Positions 34,411 to 41,442 of a DNA stretch of 41,442 nucleotides are shown here, in pieces. How positions within the stretch are numbered: position 1 is the stretch's first letter; each line of letters starts with the position of its first letter. The stretch is taken from NCBI GenBank assembly GCA_028287185.1, contig JAQBQD010000210.1:1-41442 (forward strand), read 5' to 3'. The translations under genes and the position numbers were made by a program. Source of the DNA: Gemmatimonadota bacterium. Its GTDB lineage: Bacteria; Gemmatimonadota; Gemmatimonadetes; Longimicrobiales; Longimicrobiaceae. The notes beneath the pieces are model-generated. The model did not search any database and was not told the DNA's origin. It saw only the letters and a program-made list of their open reading frames with translations.

Positions 34411-34822
34411 GAGTGCGGACGAGAAGCCGATCTTCTGGGTGGGCTCAGCAAAGCAGGATCTGATCGCGTTTCCAACGGCGGCGGTGCGTGCGGCGGGGCA
34501 CAACTTGAGCCTGGTGCAGAACGGGCTGATGCCCGGCGACTTCAAGCCGATGGAAAACGTCGGGCCCGGAACGTACGAGATTCGCATCCGCACCGACGAG
34601 GGCGCCGGGCAGGTTCAGCACCGGGTGTTCTTCGTCGCGAAGTTCGCGGAAGGGGTGGACGTCCTGCTCGCTTTTCGCAAGCCGACGCAGCAGACCAGCC
34701 GGCACGACGTCGAGGTCGGGCGGCAGCGGTGCAGGGAACCCGTGGCGCACCGCCGCGAGCTCCGCAAGCAAAGAGCCGGAGGCGCGCATGGCCATTACGG
34801 ACATCACCCCTCGCGGCGGTAA
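34409..34822 (+). CDS. HigB/Gp49-type (RelE superfamily) toxin of a toxin-antitoxin pair
   Basis: 137 residues. The core KPIFWVGSAKQDLIAFPTAAVRAAGHNLSLVQNG, then FKPMENVGPGTYEIRIRTDEGAGQVQHRVFFVAKFAEGVDVLLAFRKPTQQTSRHDVEVGRQR matches the phage-derived Gp49-like/HigB family of ribosome-dependent mRNA interferases. The last 35 residues are longer than usual and overlap the antitoxin gene by 35 bp. ATG at 34409 keeps the conserved N-terminus; TTG at 34382 is an alternative. The gene and its upstream DNA are less GC-rich than the urate genes around it, which suggests insertion. Confidence 0.85.
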   Translation: MSADEKPIFWVGSAKQDLIAFPTAAVRAAGHNLSLVQNGLMPGDFKPMENVGPGTYEIRIRTDEGAGQVQHRVFFVAKFAEGVDVLLAFRKPTQQTSRHDVEVGRQRCREPVAHRRELRKQRAGGAHGHYGHHPSRR

Positions 34823-35081
34823 CGTATTCGTCGACCTGGGGATCGAGGAAGAAGAAGCCGCTAACCTGAAGGTGCGGTCCACGCTGATGATAGAGATCCG
34901 CAAGGTCATCGAACTGCGGGGCCTGCGGCAGACGGAGGCGGCGGAGGTGTTCGGGGTGTCCCAGCCCCGCATCAGCGACCTGGTGCGCGGCAAGATCGAC
35001 CAGTTCACCATCGACTCGCTGGTGAACATGCTGCGGCACGCGGGTTTTCATGTTGAGGTAACGGTCGCCGCGCTCGCATAA
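34788..35081 (+). CDS. HigA-type XRE helix-turn-helix antitoxin
   Basis: 97 residues with one helix-turn-helix of the HTH_37/XRE type: VRSTLMIEIRKVIELRGLRQTEAAEVFGVSQPRISDLVRGKIDQFTIDSLVNMLRHAGFHVEVTV. Proteins of this kind neutralise the Gp49-like toxin and repress the shared promoter. It overlaps the toxin gene by 35 bp, with GGAGGCGCGC just before the ATG. Toxin-first order is the rule for HigBA. Confidence 0.92.
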   Translation: MAITDITPRGGNVFVDLGIEEEEAANLKVRSTLMIEIRKVIELRGLRQTEAAEVFGVSQPRISDLVRGKIDQFTIDSLVNMLRHAGFHVEVTVAALA

Positions 35082-35236
35082 ACCTCGCGGTGGATCGGCG
35101 GTCTGGAGACGTCTCGATTTTCCTTCCGTAGCAATCATCGCTATCCTGACGATCCAGTCGACGGTTCGTCGTGCATCGCGCCGTCCGTCGACCGACATCG
35201 ATTGCATCCACTGACAACCGAACGCGGGGAGTGAGC

Positions 35237-36094
35237 GTGTCCGTATTCCTGGCGCAGAACAGCTACGGCAAGTCGCGGGTGCGGCTGGTGAAGGTGGAGC
35301 GCGGCGAGGGACGCCACGACGTGTTCGACCTGACGGTGGACGTCGCGCTGGAGGGCGACTTCGAGACGGCGCACACCGAGGGCGACAACTCGCTTCTGTA
35401 CGCCACGGACACCATGAAGAACAGCGTCTACGCGCTGGCGCGGCAGGGGCCGGTGGACCCGCCGGAGGCGTTCGCGCTGCGGCTGGCGCGGCACTTCCTG
35501 GAGCGCGTGCCCCACGCCGGCCGCGTGCACGTATCCATCGCCCAGCACCCGTGGGACCGCATCCAAGCGGACGGCGGCGCGCATCCCACCGCCTTCCGCC
35601 GCGCGGGCGAGGAGCGCCGCCTGGCGCGCGTCTCGGCCACCCGCGAGGCCGTGGGCGTGGAGGCGGGGGTGGAGGAGATGACGGTGCTGAAGACGGCGCA
35701 GTCGGGCTTCGAGGGGTTCATGCGCGACGACCTGACCACGCTGCGCGAGACGGCCGACCGCCTGTTCGCCACCGCCGTGCGCGCCACCTGGCGCTTCAAC
35801 CGCGACGACGTGGACTGGAACGCGTCGTGGACCGCGTCCCGGCAGGCGCTGTTGGCGACCTTCGCCACACACGACTCGCTCTCCGTGCAGCACACGCTGT
35901 TCGCGATGGGCCAGGCCGTGCTGGAGGCGCGGGCGGAGGTGGACGAGGTGTCCCTTTCGCTGCCGAACAAGCACCACCTGCTGGTGGACCTTGCTCCGTT
36001 CGGCCTCGACAACCCGAACGAGGTCTTCATCTCCACCACGGAGCCCTTCGGCCTGATCGAGGCGACGGTGGTGCGGGAGGCGGACCTGTACTGA
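35237..36094 (+). CDS. Urate oxidase (cofactor-free uricase)
   Basis: Oxidises urate to 5-hydroxyisourate with O2 and no cofactor. The 285 residues carry K12 (NSYGKSRVRLVKV) and T58 (LLYATDTMKNSVYALA), the catalytic Lys-Thr pair, HTEGDNS, KTAQSGFEGFMRDDLTTL, and the C-terminal PNKHHLLVDLAPFGLDNPNEVFISTTEPFGLIEATV with the active-site His. Product length equals the family norm. GTG at 35237 is chosen because GGGGAG lies six bases before it; GTG at 35231 is possible. It completes the pathway with uraH, uraD, allB and alc, although the toxin-antitoxin pair separates it from them. Confidence 0.96.
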   Translation: MSVFLAQNSYGKSRVRLVKVERGEGRHDVFDLTVDVALEGDFETAHTEGDNSLLYATDTMKNSVYALARQGPVDPPEAFALRLARHFLERVPHAGRVHVSIAQHPWDRIQADGGAHPTAFRRAGEERRLARVSATREAVGVEAGVEEMTVLKTAQSGFEGFMRDDLTTLRETADRLFATAVRATWRFNRDDVDWNASWTASRQALLATFATHDSLSVQHTLFAMGQAVLEARAEVDEVSLSLPNKHHLLVDLAPFGLDNPNEVFISTTEPFGLIEATVVREADLY

Positions 36095-36189
36095 GGTTGC
36101 TGATTGGACTTGAGTAGGGGATTCGGTCCAATCGGCTGGGACATTTCCGAAGAGTTGCCGCTGTGCGAGCGCGGCGGAGATTTGCGCTA

Positions 36190-36897
36190 CTAGCCATCCG
36201 TGATCGGCATTCCCCAAACGCGAATCTCACCGAGAGCGGTGTCCGACCATCGTGTGCCTGGATAGGCCGACCGGATGGTCAATCGGAGGGACTGCGTCCG
36301 TAGTGGAGTCAGAGTGAACGTTTGGATGCCACGTCGGTCCAGAAGGTCGATCATCTGACTGCTTCCGTCAGAGAACGTCAGGAGTGCCTGGCGAACCCGA
36401 CCGTTCTCGGAGAACCGCACCCCGCGGTTGTACCCGTTTGCGATGTCGATTCTGGAGATGCGCGTGTTCGTTGGGAACTCTACGTCGATCCATTCACCAA
36501 TTCCGTCGCCCGCTGCCCCTTCAACCCAGACGGTCGATTCATCGGCATCAAGCACCTTCGACGCTTCGTAGCTCGCGACGGTGCTCGTCGGAAGCACGGA
36601 GGAGGCTGAGGCGGCAAGGGCCGTGAGTTGACGCTCCGGCTCAGGGACGGGATCGGCGGGCGGGATGGAGCGAGACGGCGCCGAGCGTAAGCCCGACTCA
36701 ACCTCTGCAGGCGGCTGGGCAGTCTGCTCACGAACGACATTGCCTTTCGGTAGAAAGGCAGTCTCGGCAGTACGCTGAGGATGAAGTCCGAGAAGCGCAC
36801 GAATCTCTTCCACGGTCATCACAGTCGCCGTGCAGCCTACGATCGCGACTGCGAGCGAGCACAAGCCGATCTTGTCGGACCGGGATAGAGAAGGCAT
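36190..36897 (-). CDS. Membrane-anchored or secreted protein with NADase-type glycan-binding domain
   Basis: 235 residues. An N-terminal hydrophobic segment (KIGLCSLAVAIVGCTATVMTV) could be a signal anchor or a lipoprotein signal (IVGC). A Pro/Ser-rich linker follows, then a C-terminal discoidin-like beta domain: ASKVLDADESTVWVEGAAGDGIGEWIDVEFPTNTRISRIDIANGYN, RQALLTFSDGSSQMIDL, GIQTFTLTPLRTQSLRLTIRSAYPGTRWSDTALGEIRVWG. This resembles the NADase-type glycan-binding domain of streptococcal NGA, used here without the enzyme. GGAAG lies eight bases before the ATG. GC is visibly lower than in neighbours. Confidence 0.8.
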   Translation of the reverse strand: MPSLSRSDKIGLCSLAVAIVGCTATVMTVEEIRALLGLHPQRTAETAFLPKGNVVREQTAQPPAEVESGLRSAPSRSIPPADPVPEPERQLTALAASASSVLPTSTVASYEASKVLDADESTVWVEGAAGDGIGEWIDVEFPTNTRISRIDIANGYNRGVRFSENGRVRQALLTFSDGSSQMIDLLDRRGIQTFTLTPLRTQSLRLTIRSAYPGTRWSDTALGEIRVWGMPITDG

Positions 36898-37016
36898 CGA
36901 GTTCTTCCACTTCAGCACCCGCCTCCAACGAGGCATATTTTGGCTTCTCGTGGAAGATGCAGCCTCCGGGACGGAAACCCAAGCATGACGGGCCGCCGCG
37001 TCCATTCCCACGACGC

Positions 37017-37052
37017 CGAAGGGCGGCCGGGCAACCGCCCGGCCGCCCTTCG
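37017..37052 (-). terminator. Strong hairpin terminator after the PPC-domain gene
   Basis: CGAAGGGCGGCCGGGC (37017-37032) pairs perfectly with 37037-37052 around a 4-nt loop: a 16-bp stem, the longest in the window. It lies about 38 bp past the stop of the minus-strand PPC gene at 37090. No T-run follows on the minus strand. Confidence 0.75.
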
Positions 37053-37089
37053 TTGCTCATCCCGCCGCGTGGACAACCGCGGGAGGAAT

Positions 37090-38235
37090 CTACTTGCCGC
37101 TCGCGGCTCCGCTCACCACGGAGAGGGTGTAGGAGCCCGCCGCCCCGGCCATCAGCGAGTTGGCGCGGATCGCGTAGTCGCCGTTGGCGGGCAGCGTCAC
37201 CGAGATCTGCGAGTCGTTGCCGCCGCCCGAGTCGTCGTCGGACTGCGTGCTGCTGAAGGTTCCGCCGTTCAGCGTCCCGAAGTTCAGGTAGCTGTCGAAG
37301 TCGGTGGACTTCATGGTGATGGTCAGGTGCTCGCCGGCGCGGCCGTGGTAGACGTACTGGTCGATGTAGGAGCCGTCGTCCAGCTTGGCGTCGCTGCTGT
37401 CCAGGGTGCCGTTCACCGTCTGGTCGGCGCGGATGTCCTGGCTGGACACCGGGCGCGGGGGCGTGCCCTGCTCCACCGCCAGCGTGTAGGCGCCCGAGGC
37501 GCGGGACAGCGTGTTGGCCTTCACCACGTAGTCGCCGTCGCTGGGCAGCGTGTAGGTGATGCGCGCGTCGTTGCCGCTGCCGGCGCCGTCGTCGTCCGTC
37601 TTGATGGACGACCAGGTGCCGCCGTTCATGGTGCCCAGGTGCAGGTACGAGTCCACGTCCTTGGACGACATGGTGATCTGCACCGTCTGCCCGGCGCGGC
37701 CGTGGAAGGTGTACTGGTCGTAGAAGGTGCCGTCGTCCTCCTGCGGCGAGCGCTCGCTCAGCGAGCCGGAGACCGTCTGGCCCACGCTGATGGTGCGGTT
37801 CACGAGGGGGCCGGGGGCCACGCCGCGCTCCAGCATGAGCGTGTAGGCTCCCGTGGTGTCGCTCACCGAGTTGGCGCGGATCACGTAGTCGCCGTCCGTG
37901 GGCGCCACGAAGTCGATGCGGGCGTCCGTGCCGCCGGCGCCGTCGTCGTTGAAGCGCTGCGTGCGGTAGGTGCCGCCCTCCATCCGCCCCATCGAAAGGA
38001 ACGCGTCGAACGCGGACGACTTCATGGTCACGCGGATGGGCTCGCCGCGGGTGGCGTGGTAAACGTACGCCTTGTAGTGCGACTTGTCCGTGTCCGAGAC
38101 GCGCGGGTCCGAGGCGGTGAGCTCGCCCGAGACCGTCTGGCCCAGGCGGATGGGGATCTGCGCGCGGGCGGGGACGGCGGCGAGGCAGAGGGCGGCCGCG
38201 AAGGCGAGGCCGGCGGTGCGGTGGGTCGAGGTCAT
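37090..38235 (-). CDS. Secreted protein with three PPC (pre-peptidase C-terminal) domains
   Basis: 381 residues. A signal peptide (GLAFAAALCLAAVPARAQ) precedes three tandem PPC beta-sandwiches of about 115 residues. Each has the order QTVSGxL...Y-x-Y-x-G/A-x-x-G, then S-x-x-F/V-D-x-Y/F-L, a DDD or NDD Ca-like loop (FNDDGAGGTDARIDF, TDDDGAGSGNDARITY, SDDDSGGGNDSQISV), and GDYxIxANS. PPC domains usually sit at the C-terminus of secreted proteases; here there is no enzyme domain. AGGTG precedes the ATG. It lies 78 bp downstream of another small PPC-like gene on the same strand. Confidence 0.92.
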   Translation of the reverse strand: MTSTHRTAGLAFAAALCLAAVPARAQIPIRLGQTVSGELTASDPRVSDTDKSHYKAYVYHATRGEPIRVTMKSSAFDAFLSMGRMEGGTYRTQRFNDDGAGGTDARIDFVAPTDGDYVIRANSVSDTTGAYTLMLERGVAPGPLVNRTISVGQTVSGSLSERSPQEDDGTFYDQYTFHGRAGQTVQITMSSKDVDSYLHLGTMNGGTWSSIKTDDDGAGSGNDARITYTLPSDGDYVVKANTLSRASGAYTLAVEQGTPPRPVSSQDIRADQTVNGTLDSSDAKLDDGSYIDQYVYHGRAGEHLTITMKSTDFDSYLNFGTLNGGTFSSTQSDDDSGGGNDSQISVTLPANGDYAIRANSLMAGAAGSYTLSVVSGAASGK

Positions 38236-38279
38236 GGTCGGCACCTGTGTTGGCGTGGTGTGGTGGTGGTTGGATGATG

Positions 38280-38298
38280 CGGGGGCTTGCGGCCCCCG
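38280..38298 (-). terminator. Hairpin between the two PPC-type genes
   Basis: CGGGGGC (38280-38286) and GCCCCCG (38292-38298) form a 7-bp stem with a 5-nt loop, 15 bp after the stop of the upstream 148-aa gene. It may end that transcript or cause partial read-through into the PPC gene. Confidence 0.4.
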
Positions 38299-38312
38299 GG
38301 GTGCTGCGTGCG

Positions 38313-38759
38313 TCAGCGCGCCTGCCGCACGAAGAGCTGGATGCCGAAGGCACAGGTGGCGGACCTGCACTCGGCCATGTACGCCCGCACCTGGTAGGCG
38401 CCCGTGCGGCGCGGCGTCACCAGCACGTAGGGCGCGTCGTCGGGCTCCACGTCGGCGTTGGCCTCCACGCCGTCGGGGTCGAACAGGCGCAGGTCCAGGT
38501 CGTGGCAGTCGGCGTCGCACAGCCCGATCACCGCGTACGTGCGCCCGGCGGTAAGGTTCACCGAGAAGCGCGCGCTGCCGTCGGCGCCCAGCGCGCCGGT
38601 GAGCGACGCACCCACGGGGCTCATGCCCCGGCTCCACGCGGCGTCCGGCTTCTCCTTCAGGCGCCGGGCGACTCCCTCGGCGCCCTTCTGCTGCGCGGCC
38701 AGCGGGTGCGCCGCGCACGCCAGGGCCAGCAGCAACGCGCCGGGCCAGAGGTGGCGCAT
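38313..38759 (-). CDS. Small secreted PPC-like protein
   Basis: 148 residues with a signal peptide (MRHLWPGALLLALACAAHPLAAQ). The mature part holds one beta-sandwich like the PPC fold: DGSARFSVNLTAGRTYAVIGLCDADCHDLDLRLFDPDGVEANADVEPDDAPYVLVTPRRTGAYQVRAYMAECRSATCAFGIQLFVR. Four Cys in the domain (GLCDADC, ECRSATC) could form disulfides, in keeping with export. It probably shares function and perhaps transcription with the three-PPC protein that follows. The role is unknown. Confidence 0.85.
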   Translation of the reverse strand: MRHLWPGALLLALACAAHPLAAQQKGAEGVARRLKEKPDAAWSRGMSPVGASLTGALGADGSARFSVNLTAGRTYAVIGLCDADCHDLDLRLFDPDGVEANADVEPDDAPYVLVTPRRTGAYQVRAYMAECRSATCAFGIQLFVRQAR

Positions 38760-38912
38760 GGTCCCTCCCGTTCGCGGTGAGTGGGGATCGGTACGCCGCC
38801 GCCTTCGCCGCGCCCCGCGGGCAGGCCCTCCGCCCGGCGGCCGGGGCGGTGCGTCCCGATGCCTCCGGGACCGCCACCGCTGCCCTGCTGCTGCGACAAG
38901 GATGGGGCGCGG

Positions 38913-38957
38913 GCGTTAGGGTCGCGTTAGGGCGAGGCGTTTCCTCATCGTTATCTT
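38913..38957 (+). promoter_or_regulatory. SARP-type direct repeats and -10 upstream of the BTAD regulator gene
   Basis: GCGTTAGGG at 38913 and again at 38924 (11-bp step), with looser GCGTTT at 38937 and TCGTTA at 38948 (again 11 bp apart). A TATCTT -10 follows at 38952-38957, eight bases past the heptamer at 38937. Known SARP regulators bind 11-bp-spaced heptamers ending about 8 bp before the -10, so this fits self-regulation or control by a related protein. Confidence 0.45.
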
Positions 38958-39027
38958 GTGGAAGCCGCTGCCGCGTCGTACTTTCCACGTCCCGCCGCCC
39001 GCGTCCGCCCTTTCTCGGCTCGTCTCC

Positions 39028-41442
39028 ATGATCCATCTGCGGGTGCTCGGCAGCACCGGCCTGGCCGGCTCGGACGGCCCGGATCCCCGCGCGCTGCTGG
39101 CCCAGCCCAAGCGATTCGCCCTGCTCGCGTACCTGGCGCTGGCCCGTCCCCGCGGGGCGCAGCGCCGCGACGTGCTGCTGCTGCGCTTCTGGCCCGAGTC
39201 GGACGCGGAGCATGGGCGGGGGGCGCTGCGGCTGGCGCTTCACTTCCTGCGCAGGGCGCTGGGCGAGGGGGTGCTGGTGGGGCGCGGCGACGAGGGCGTG
39301 GGCTTCGCGCCCGGCACGCTGTGGTGCGACGCCCTGGAGTTCGAGCGCGCGCTGGACGAGGGGCGCCCCGCGGATGCGCTGGAGCTGTACCGCGGCGAGC
39401 TGCTGGCCGGCTTCCACCTGGCCGGCGCGCCCGAGTGGGAGCGCTGGGTGGAGGCCGAGCGCGCCCGCCTGTGCGAGCGCGCCGCCGCCGCCGTGCGCGC
39501 CCTGGTGGACGCCGCAGACGCCGCGGACGACCTGGACGCCGGCGTCCGCTGGGCCCGCCGCGGGCTGGAGATCGCCCCCGACGACGAGGCCATGCTGCAG
39601 CGCCTGCTGGTGCTGCTGGACGCCGCCGGCGACCAGGCCGGCGCCCTGCGGGCCTACGAAGCATTCGTCCGGCGCCGCGAGGGGGACGACGATGCCCCGC
39701 TCCCCGCCACGCAGTCCATCGCCCGCGCCGTCCGTCAGCGCATGCCCGCGGCGCGCCGGCCGGGCTCCGCGCTTCCATCCGACACCTCCCCGGCCGTCGC
39801 TCCGTCGATGGAGCACGCGCCTGCCGCGGCCAATCTTCCATCCGCCGAGCGCTCCCGGTCGCAGCCGTCCACTACGTTAATCGTGGAGGATGCGCGGAGC
39901 CACAAGTTTGTTTCGTCGGCCGTCGCTTGGGTGGATGGATCGCCGATGGACGGTGAGGCGCGGACCTCGGCGGATGCGATGCCGGAGCCGGCCCACGCCC
40001 GGCGTTCTCCGTTGAGGTCGGGGCGTCGGAGCCGGATCGCCTGGGTCGTGGCGGCGGTGCTGGTCGTCGCTCTGGGGACGGGCGCCTTCCTGATGCGGCG
40101 GGTGCGCGCGGCGGATGCGGCGCTCTCGGAGGACCGGGTGGCCGTGATGCCCTTCCGGGTACGCGGGGCGCCACAGTCGGCGTACCTGGGCGAAGGGCTG
40201 GTGGACCTGCTGTCCACGCGGCTGAACGGCGCGGGGGCGCTGCACACGGTCGATCCCGTGGCGCTGCTGGGCTACGCGTCGCGCCAGAAGCTGCAGGCGG
40301 GCGACCTGGACGACGGCCGGACGGCGGCCATCCACTTCCAGGCGGGCAGCTTCGTGGTGGGCGACGTGGTGGAGGCGGGCGGCCGCGTGCAGGTGACGGC
40401 CTCCCTGTACGGCGTGGACGGCCGCCGCCGCGCATCCGCCGAGGCGACGGCGGACGAGCGGCAGCTCTTCGAGGTGGTGGACCGCCTGGCCATCGGGCTG
40501 CTGGCCGGCGAGCCCTCGGCGCCCGACCAGCGCCTGCCGCAGACGGCGGCGCTCACCACGCGCTCGCTGCCGGCGCTGCGCTCGTACCTGACGGGCGAGC
40601 GCTGGCTGCGCGCGGGCAAGTTCGCGCTGGCGGCCGAGGCGTACACCGAGGCCGCGGAGGCGGACAGCACCTTCGCGCTGGCCCTGTATCGGCTGAGCAC
40701 GGCGCTGGACTGGGTGGGGCAGGGGTACGGCTCGCGCAGCCCGGCGGACGTGGTGCGCCAGGCGGTGCGCTTCCGCGGGCGGCTGGACTGGCACGACCGC
40801 ACGCTGCTGGAGGCGCGCGACGCGTACTGGAATGGATCGGCCGAGCAGGCGGAGCAGGCGTACCGCGCCATCCTGGCGCAGTATCCCGCGGACGTGGAGG
40901 CGTGGCACGAGCTGGGCGAGGTGCTCTTCCACCGCGGGGTGTGGATGGGTGTTCCGCTCACCCAGGCGCGCTTCGCCTTCGCGCGCGTGCTGGCGCTGTC
41001 GCCCGACAACGAGAGCGCGCGCATCCACCTGGCACGCATCGCGGCGGTGGAGGGGAAAGGGGTGGAGCGCGACTCGCTGGCGGCCGGCCTCGCTCGCCTG
41101 CACCCCAGCCACGCCCGCGCGCTGGAGATGGAGGCGCTGCAGGCCTTCGGCGGCGGGAGCGCGGCGTCGCGCGAGGCCGTGCTGGAGCGCTTCCGCGGCC
41201 TGTCGTACGACGCGTTCTGGGTGAACGCCTGGCGCGTGGCCGGCTACACGGGCGACCCCGTGGCGGGCGAGCGCCTGGCTCGCGTGCTGGCCGAGCCGCC
41301 GCGCCCGGCCCGCGCGCAGGCGCTGGCCCACACCCTGGCCGCGCACATGCTGGCCGCGCAGGGCCGCTGGCGCGCGGCGGACTCCGCCCTGGCGGACGCG
41401 GCCGCGCTGGAGCCGGCGTACGCGGCGCAGGTGCGCGCCAGC
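39028..41442 (+). CDS. BTAD/SARP-type regulator with membrane segment and TPR-like repeats (3' end outside window)
   Basis: 805 codons without a stop reach the window edge. Residues 1-100 form a winged-helix DNA-binding region (MIHLRVLGSTGLAG, QPKRFALLAYLALARPRGAQRRDVLLLRFWPE). Residues about 100-235 are the bacterial transcriptional activation domain (LEFERALDEGRPADALELYRGELLAGFH, EWERWVEAERARL). A linker and a membrane helix (IAWVVAAVLVVALGTGAFLMRR, near residue 345) lead to a TolB-like part (DRVAVMPFRVRGAPQSAYLGEGLVDLLSTRLNG), then TPR-like helices. This architecture is common in Gemmatimonadota. It suggests a membrane-tethered regulator; the signal is unknown. Confidence 0.93.
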   Translation, partial: MIHLRVLGSTGLAGSDGPDPRALLAQPKRFALLAYLALARPRGAQRRDVLLLRFWPESDAEHGRGALRLALHFLRRALGEGVLVGRGDEGVGFAPGTLWCDALEFERALDEGRPADALELYRGELLAGFHLAGAPEWERWVEAERARLCERAAAAVRALVDAADAADDLDAGVRWARRGLEIAPDDEAMLQRLLVLLDAAGDQAGALRAYEAFVRRREGDDDAPLPATQSIARAVRQRMPAARRPGSALPSDTSPAVAPSMEHAPAAANLPSAERSRSQPSTTLIVEDARSHKFVSSAVAWVDGSPMDGEARTSADAMPEPAHARRSPLRSGRRSRIAWVVAAVLVVALGTGAFLMRRVRAADAALSEDRVAVMPFRVRGAPQSAYLGEGLVDLLSTRLNGAGALHTVDPVALLGYASRQKLQAGDLDDGRTAAIHFQAGSFVVGDVVEAGGRVQVTASLYGVDGRRRASAEATADERQLFEVVDRLAIGLLAGEPSAPDQRLPQTAALTTRSLPALRSYLTGERWLRAGKFALAAEAYTEAAEADSTFALALYRLSTALDWVGQGYGSRSPADVVRQAVRFRGRLDWHDRTLLEARDAYWNGSAEQAEQAYRAILAQYPADVEAWHELGEVLFHRGVWMGVPLTQARFAFARVLALSPDNESARIHLARIAAVEGKGVERDSLAAGLARLHPSHARALEMEALQAFGGGSAASREAVLERFRGLSYDAFWVNAWRVAGYTGDPVAGERLARVLAEPPRPARAQALAHTLAAHMLAAQGRWRAADSALADAAALEPAYAAQVRAS

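Noticed and set aside
34690..34822. Possible frameshift in the toxin C-terminus
   Set aside because: The last 35 residues are atypical, but the frame stays open and the overlap with the antitoxin start is normal for such pairs.

Overview
The window is very GC-rich, double-membrane bacterial DNA, most likely from the Gemmatimonadota (Longimicrobium-like). That placement is inferred from gene content. The clues are a BTAD/SARP-type regulator fused to a membrane segment and TPR-like repeats, secreted PPC-domain proteins, paired DUF4097 beta-helix proteins behind an ECF sigma/anti-sigma pair, a Tat-dependent MsrPQ system, and many GTG/TTG starts and 4-base start/stop overlaps. No rRNA, tRNA, CRISPR array or insertion sequence was seen. 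Extreme GC leaves very long open shadow frames, so genes were chosen by family motifs, start signals and neighbour spacing.

Layout. 1-4.5 kb (minus): an RhlE-like DEAD-box helicase cut by the window edge, a 99-aa helical protein, a 38-aa membrane peptide with its own promoter, a UBP zinc-finger protein, a ferredoxin/CDGSH protein and an MBL hydrolase whose frame has no stop of its own. 4.9-10 kb: a TPR-like protein (plus), then minus-strand genes for OsmC and a DCC oxidoreductase (translationally coupled), SDR plus DUF2892, pterin dehydratase and ThpR. 10.2-16 kb (plus): a secreted carboxypeptidase-regulatory-like protein, msrP-msrQ, an HD-domain protein with a leaderless-type promoter, a small membrane protein and a MATE transporter. 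16.4-20.2 kb (plus): ECF sigma, anti-sigma and two DUF4097 proteins. 20.5-25.8 kb (minus): a GAF-like/GGDEF protein with a GPDEF active site, an AI-2E family transporter and an 814-aa flavoprotein-like protein carrying the N-terminal signature of extracellular contractile injection system (eCIS) associated proteins. 26-31 kb: a DUF5995 protein, a zinc-ribbon membrane protein, a methyltransferase-like protein, a 65-aa protein, a cupin and a secreted protein.

31-36.1 kb (plus) is a urate-degradation cluster: allB-alc-uraD-uraH with overlapping start/stop codons, then a HigBA-type toxin-antitoxin pair, then uricase. Together these enzymes take urate through 5-hydroxyisourate, OHCU, allantoin and allantoate to ureidoglycolate and urea. 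The toxin-antitoxin pair and a following glycan-binding-domain gene are visibly less GC-rich than their neighbours, which suggests later arrival. 37-41.4 kb: two secreted PPC-type proteins (minus) and a large BTAD regulator (plus) that runs off the window. Its upstream region carries 11-bp-spaced direct repeats like known SARP binding sites.

Several sigma70-type promoters with exact 17-bp spacing, hairpin terminators and a dispersed REP-like element could be read directly. The most notable candidate system is the eCIS-signature flavoprotein at 23341-25785.
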